6,022 bases of DNA, from positions 4,603,923 to 4,609,944 of the forward strand of contig CP070771.1 of NCBI GenBank assembly GCA_020345785.1, in the 5' to 3' direction. Positions 4,233 through 6,022 of this stretch are shown here, one piece after another. Each line of letters starts with the position of its first letter. Positions within the stretch are counted from its first letter, which is position 1. The position numbers and the translations under genes were made by a program. Origin of the DNA: Desulfobacterales bacterium. GTDB taxonomy: Bacteria > Desulfobacterota > Desulfobacteria > Desulfobacterales > JAFDCJ01. Below the pieces are notes generated by a model. The model did not search any database, had not been told where the DNA came from, and saw nothing but the letters and a program-made list of their open reading frames with translations.

Positions 4233-5897
4233 TCACTTCAGCGCCGGAAGGTCTTCTCCGGGCAGAATTTCATGTAACAACGTGTACGGATCTTCAACCA
4301 ATTCATTCCAGTCCTTTACGAGTTCATCCCAAAGCCGCTTCACATCATCAGGGTATTGATCAGTATCCTCTCCGAAACCACGAACCACATGGATCATTAA
4401 ATTGTAGCATATGGTTGCCTGCCCGGCAGCAACCAAACAGGGTAGCTGATAGGGTTCGCCAAACCACATCGCCGTCGGCACATTGACCGCAATATCGGCA
4501 ACGTTTCGGAGTTTATCTGACGGCTTGGCGACTTGCTGCATGCGGGCCAGCTTTTTCGAAAACGGCCGACCCGGTTTCAGATCGTAAATTAAATTGGATA
4601 TTCTTCTTTTAAGGTAGCGTTCTTCTGTGTACAGGTCATTTCGGGTCAGTTGCCGTATACGGGTCAAGAAAATTGAGCTCGTCAAATCCACCAACGATTT
4701 CACCCGGCGGTTCAGGATGTTCAGCATTTGGCGGAAAGTGATACGGCCAATCCGATTCCAAACTGCTTCGCTCAACTGGGGAATCCTCTTTTTCAAATTG
4801 GTTTTCAGCTGTTCGAATTTGAAATGGCTCCACAACACGGCGCCCGCTAAAGAAGAGGATAAAAGGAAAGGAAAACCATATAAGAAGAAGTCAGGAAAAA
4901 ACTTAAATCCATGATTGAGCATCTGCTTTATTCCGGCAATAGCCAACGCAGCGGCCGAAATAGCGGCCGCAGCGCCGATACCCCAAATGATCCATTGGAT
5001 ACTTCTCAGTCTAAGGCTACTTGCATCGATGTCTTCGGGGTATTCATGGAGCGGAATTTCATCCTGAAAAACATCTGAGGTTATGATCATGTCCAGCCAT
5101 GTCGAATTCATGTCTTTATTTATCCGCCGTTCTGCCAGCATGAGAGCGTCGATGCCCAAATTATCGTAGATACCGCCGTCCATGATGGGAACAGGATTTT
5201 GGAAACACTCCTGCTCCTGAATCTCAGGTGGAACTTTATTTCCAGGCCATGCGAAATCATCGGGAAATATGATGGGTTCAAATCCAGCGGGAATACAGGA
5301 TGATGCTGCCACGATGTCGGCCAGACGGATTTCTTTGGACGCTTCAAGAGGAATATCCATGTAGTAGTTACCGATTTTAGCGCGGGGATCAGCGCTTTTT
5401 TGAAACCGAAAATTAATGCCATGGATAAATTCCGTCGTATTAAAAATGATCTCGTGAATCGGAATATCGACATCCAATATATCCCCGAATCGCGCGGATT
5501 TAGCGTCTTGGCCTCTGAACAAAATTTCGTCATAGACTTGCGCTACGGAAATAATTGGATTTTCCCGATTCGAGGGCACGCGAACCTCGCCATCTGTCAG
5601 TTCTTCGACAGCGTCCTTTATAAAATCAGTATCTCTCAGTGCGTCATAAAACTCTTTGAAATATTGATGGAATGACTTCCCTTGCACAAGCGACCAAATG
5701 TATTTGGCGCCTGTAAAAGTCCCACCCGAAACGGTGGATAAAATGCGTACCTGTGAAATTAATCCCACGTGGTCCAAGTAGGCAAGGGTACCGAGATGAA
5801 ACGCCGCTGCCCGCGTGCCGCCTCCCGATAGGGCAAGTCCAATCGGACCGGATACGCCAGACGGTGGTTGATGATTCTCAGGCATAGTTCTTCTCAT
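4233..5897 (-). CDS. Patatin-like phospholipase with two membrane helices
   Basis: A patatin-family Ser-Asp lipid hydrolase. The oxyanion-hole loop is SGGGTRA (24-30), the nucleophile is probably S57 in STVSGGT (54-60), and the dyad aspartate is D240 in MDGGIYDNLG (239-248). The elbow lacks the first glycine of GxSxG. The catalytic domain occupies roughly residues 15-275. Two hydrophobic stretches follow, about 299-323 and 333-357, predicted as a membrane hairpin, then a basic, Arg-rich segment (360-450) and a C-terminal region without a recognised domain, ending in an acidic WDELVKDWNELVEDPY stretch (523-538). At 554 residues it is longer than simple patatin proteins. No signal peptide is seen, so the catalytic domain is likely at the cytoplasmic face. 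Substrate is unknown. ATG 5897 has no ribosome site; ATG 5885 (MPENHQ) follows a purine-rich GAGAAG and is a good alternative. A perfect TTGACA lies upstream (5983-5978, minus) without a clear -10. No frameshift is seen. Confidence 0.9.
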   Translation of the reverse strand: MRRTMPENHQPPSGVSGPIGLALSGGGTRAAAFHLGTLAYLDHVGLISQVRILSTVSGGTFTGAKYIWSLVQGKSFHQYFKEFYDALRDTDFIKDAVEELTDGEVRVPSNRENPIISVAQVYDEILFRGQDAKSARFGDILDVDIPIHEIIFNTTEFIHGINFRFQKSADPRAKIGNYYMDIPLEASKEIRLADIVAASSCIPAGFEPIIFPDDFAWPGNKVPPEIQEQECFQNPVPIMDGGIYDNLGIDALMLAERRINKDMNSTWLDMIITSDVFQDEIPLHEYPEDIDASSLRLRSIQWIIWGIGAAAAISAAALAIAGIKQMLNHGFKFFPDFFLYGFPFLLSSSLAGAVLWSHFKFEQLKTNLKKRIPQLSEAVWNRIGRITFRQMLNILNRRVKSLVDLTSSIFLTRIRQLTRNDLYTEERYLKRRISNLIYDLKPGRPFSKKLARMQQVAKPSDKLRNVADIAVNVPTAMWFGEPYQLPCLVAAGQATICYNLMIHVVRGFGEDTDQYPDDVKRLWDELVKDWNELVEDPYTLLHEILPGEDLPALK

Positions 5898-5899
5898 TC

Positions 5900-5921
5900 A
5901 AAAGATAGGGTAAAAGATAGG
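5900..5921. repeat. Short tandem repeat just upstream of the phospholipase start
   Basis: AAAAGATAGG occurs at 5900-5909 and 5912-5921, a 12-base period, immediately 5' of the start codon of the leftward gene. Read on the coding strand it is CCTATCTTTT twice. It occupies the place where a ribosome site would be expected and could be a regulator-binding site. Confidence 0.5.
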
Positions 5922-5969
5922 ACATTGCTTTCTTAAAGAAAACGCAAGAAAATTTTGAATTGATTATTG

Positions 5970-6005
5970 GCCCCAACTGTCAACTTCGCTCTCCGAGCTT
6001 GGGGC
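5970..6005. repeat. 7-bp inverted repeat in the upstream region of the phospholipase gene
   Basis: GCCCCAA (5970-5976) and TTGGGGC (5999-6005) are perfect complements separated by 22 bases. It encloses the TTGACA at 5983-5978. It could be part of a terminator for a gene beyond the right edge or a regulatory stem; no strong T-run follows on either strand. Confidence 0.4.
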
Positions 6006-6020
6006 TTCGCTTTAGAGCTT
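5984..6020. repeat. Imperfect direct repeat at the right edge
   Basis: CTTCGCTCTCCGAGCTT (5984-6000) recurs as CTTCGCTTTAGAGCTT (6005-6020) after a GGGG spacer, giving a unit of about 21 bases. The array may continue beyond the window. Confidence 0.45.
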
Positions 6021-6022
6021 TG

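Noticed and set aside
1..6022. CRISPR array, tRNA or rRNA genes, integrase or transposase gene
   Set aside because: I looked for regularly spaced repeats, cloverleaf-like segments and recombinase motifs on both strands and found none.

Overview
This 6.0 kb window looks like an ordinary stretch of a Gram-negative-type bacterial chromosome. A proteobacterial or Desulfobacterota-like host is a guess from the gene families only, since there is no rRNA or marker gene. Base composition is uneven: the metC line starting at 1321 is 44/60 G+C, while the PilZ-gene line starting at 3121 is 20/60. Five genes are well supported. They are separated by long A+T-rich gaps that carry short dispersed and inverted repeats.

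Layout: 1-546 is mostly non-coding. It may hold the last codons of a plus-strand gene at the left edge, then a 41-nt dispersed repeat, a small hairpin and a promoter-like site. 547-1713 (+) is metC, a PLP enzyme of methionine biosynthesis. 1714-1869 is a convergent gap with repeat fragments. 1870-2519 (-) is a two-gene toxin-antitoxin module of the HI1419/HI1420 type, toxin first, with a candidate operator inside its promoter. 2556-2983 has no convincing gene but holds a 260-nt block of recurring CCCAATT boxes and the second copy of the 41-nt repeat. 2984-3622 (-) is a protein with two PilZ domains (probable c-di-GMP binding). 3623-3830 is non-coding apart from a TATAAT box. 3831-4160 (-) is a possible small exported protein with no good start codon. 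4157-4220 is a long, nearly perfect inverted repeat just downstream of the patatin gene and probably its terminator. 4233-5897 (-) is a patatin-like phospholipase with two predicted membrane helices. 5898-6022 is its upstream region, with short direct and inverted repeats.

The genes do not form one pathway. metC is biosynthetic, the toxin and antitoxin work together, and the PilZ protein, the small exported protein and the patatin-like protein are separated by gaps and appear to be independent units on the minus strand. I see no clear new multi-gene system. The points most worth a second look are the dispersed repeats, the probably leaderless and self-regulated toxin-antitoxin operon, the CCCAATT block, and the membrane-anchored patatin enzyme.
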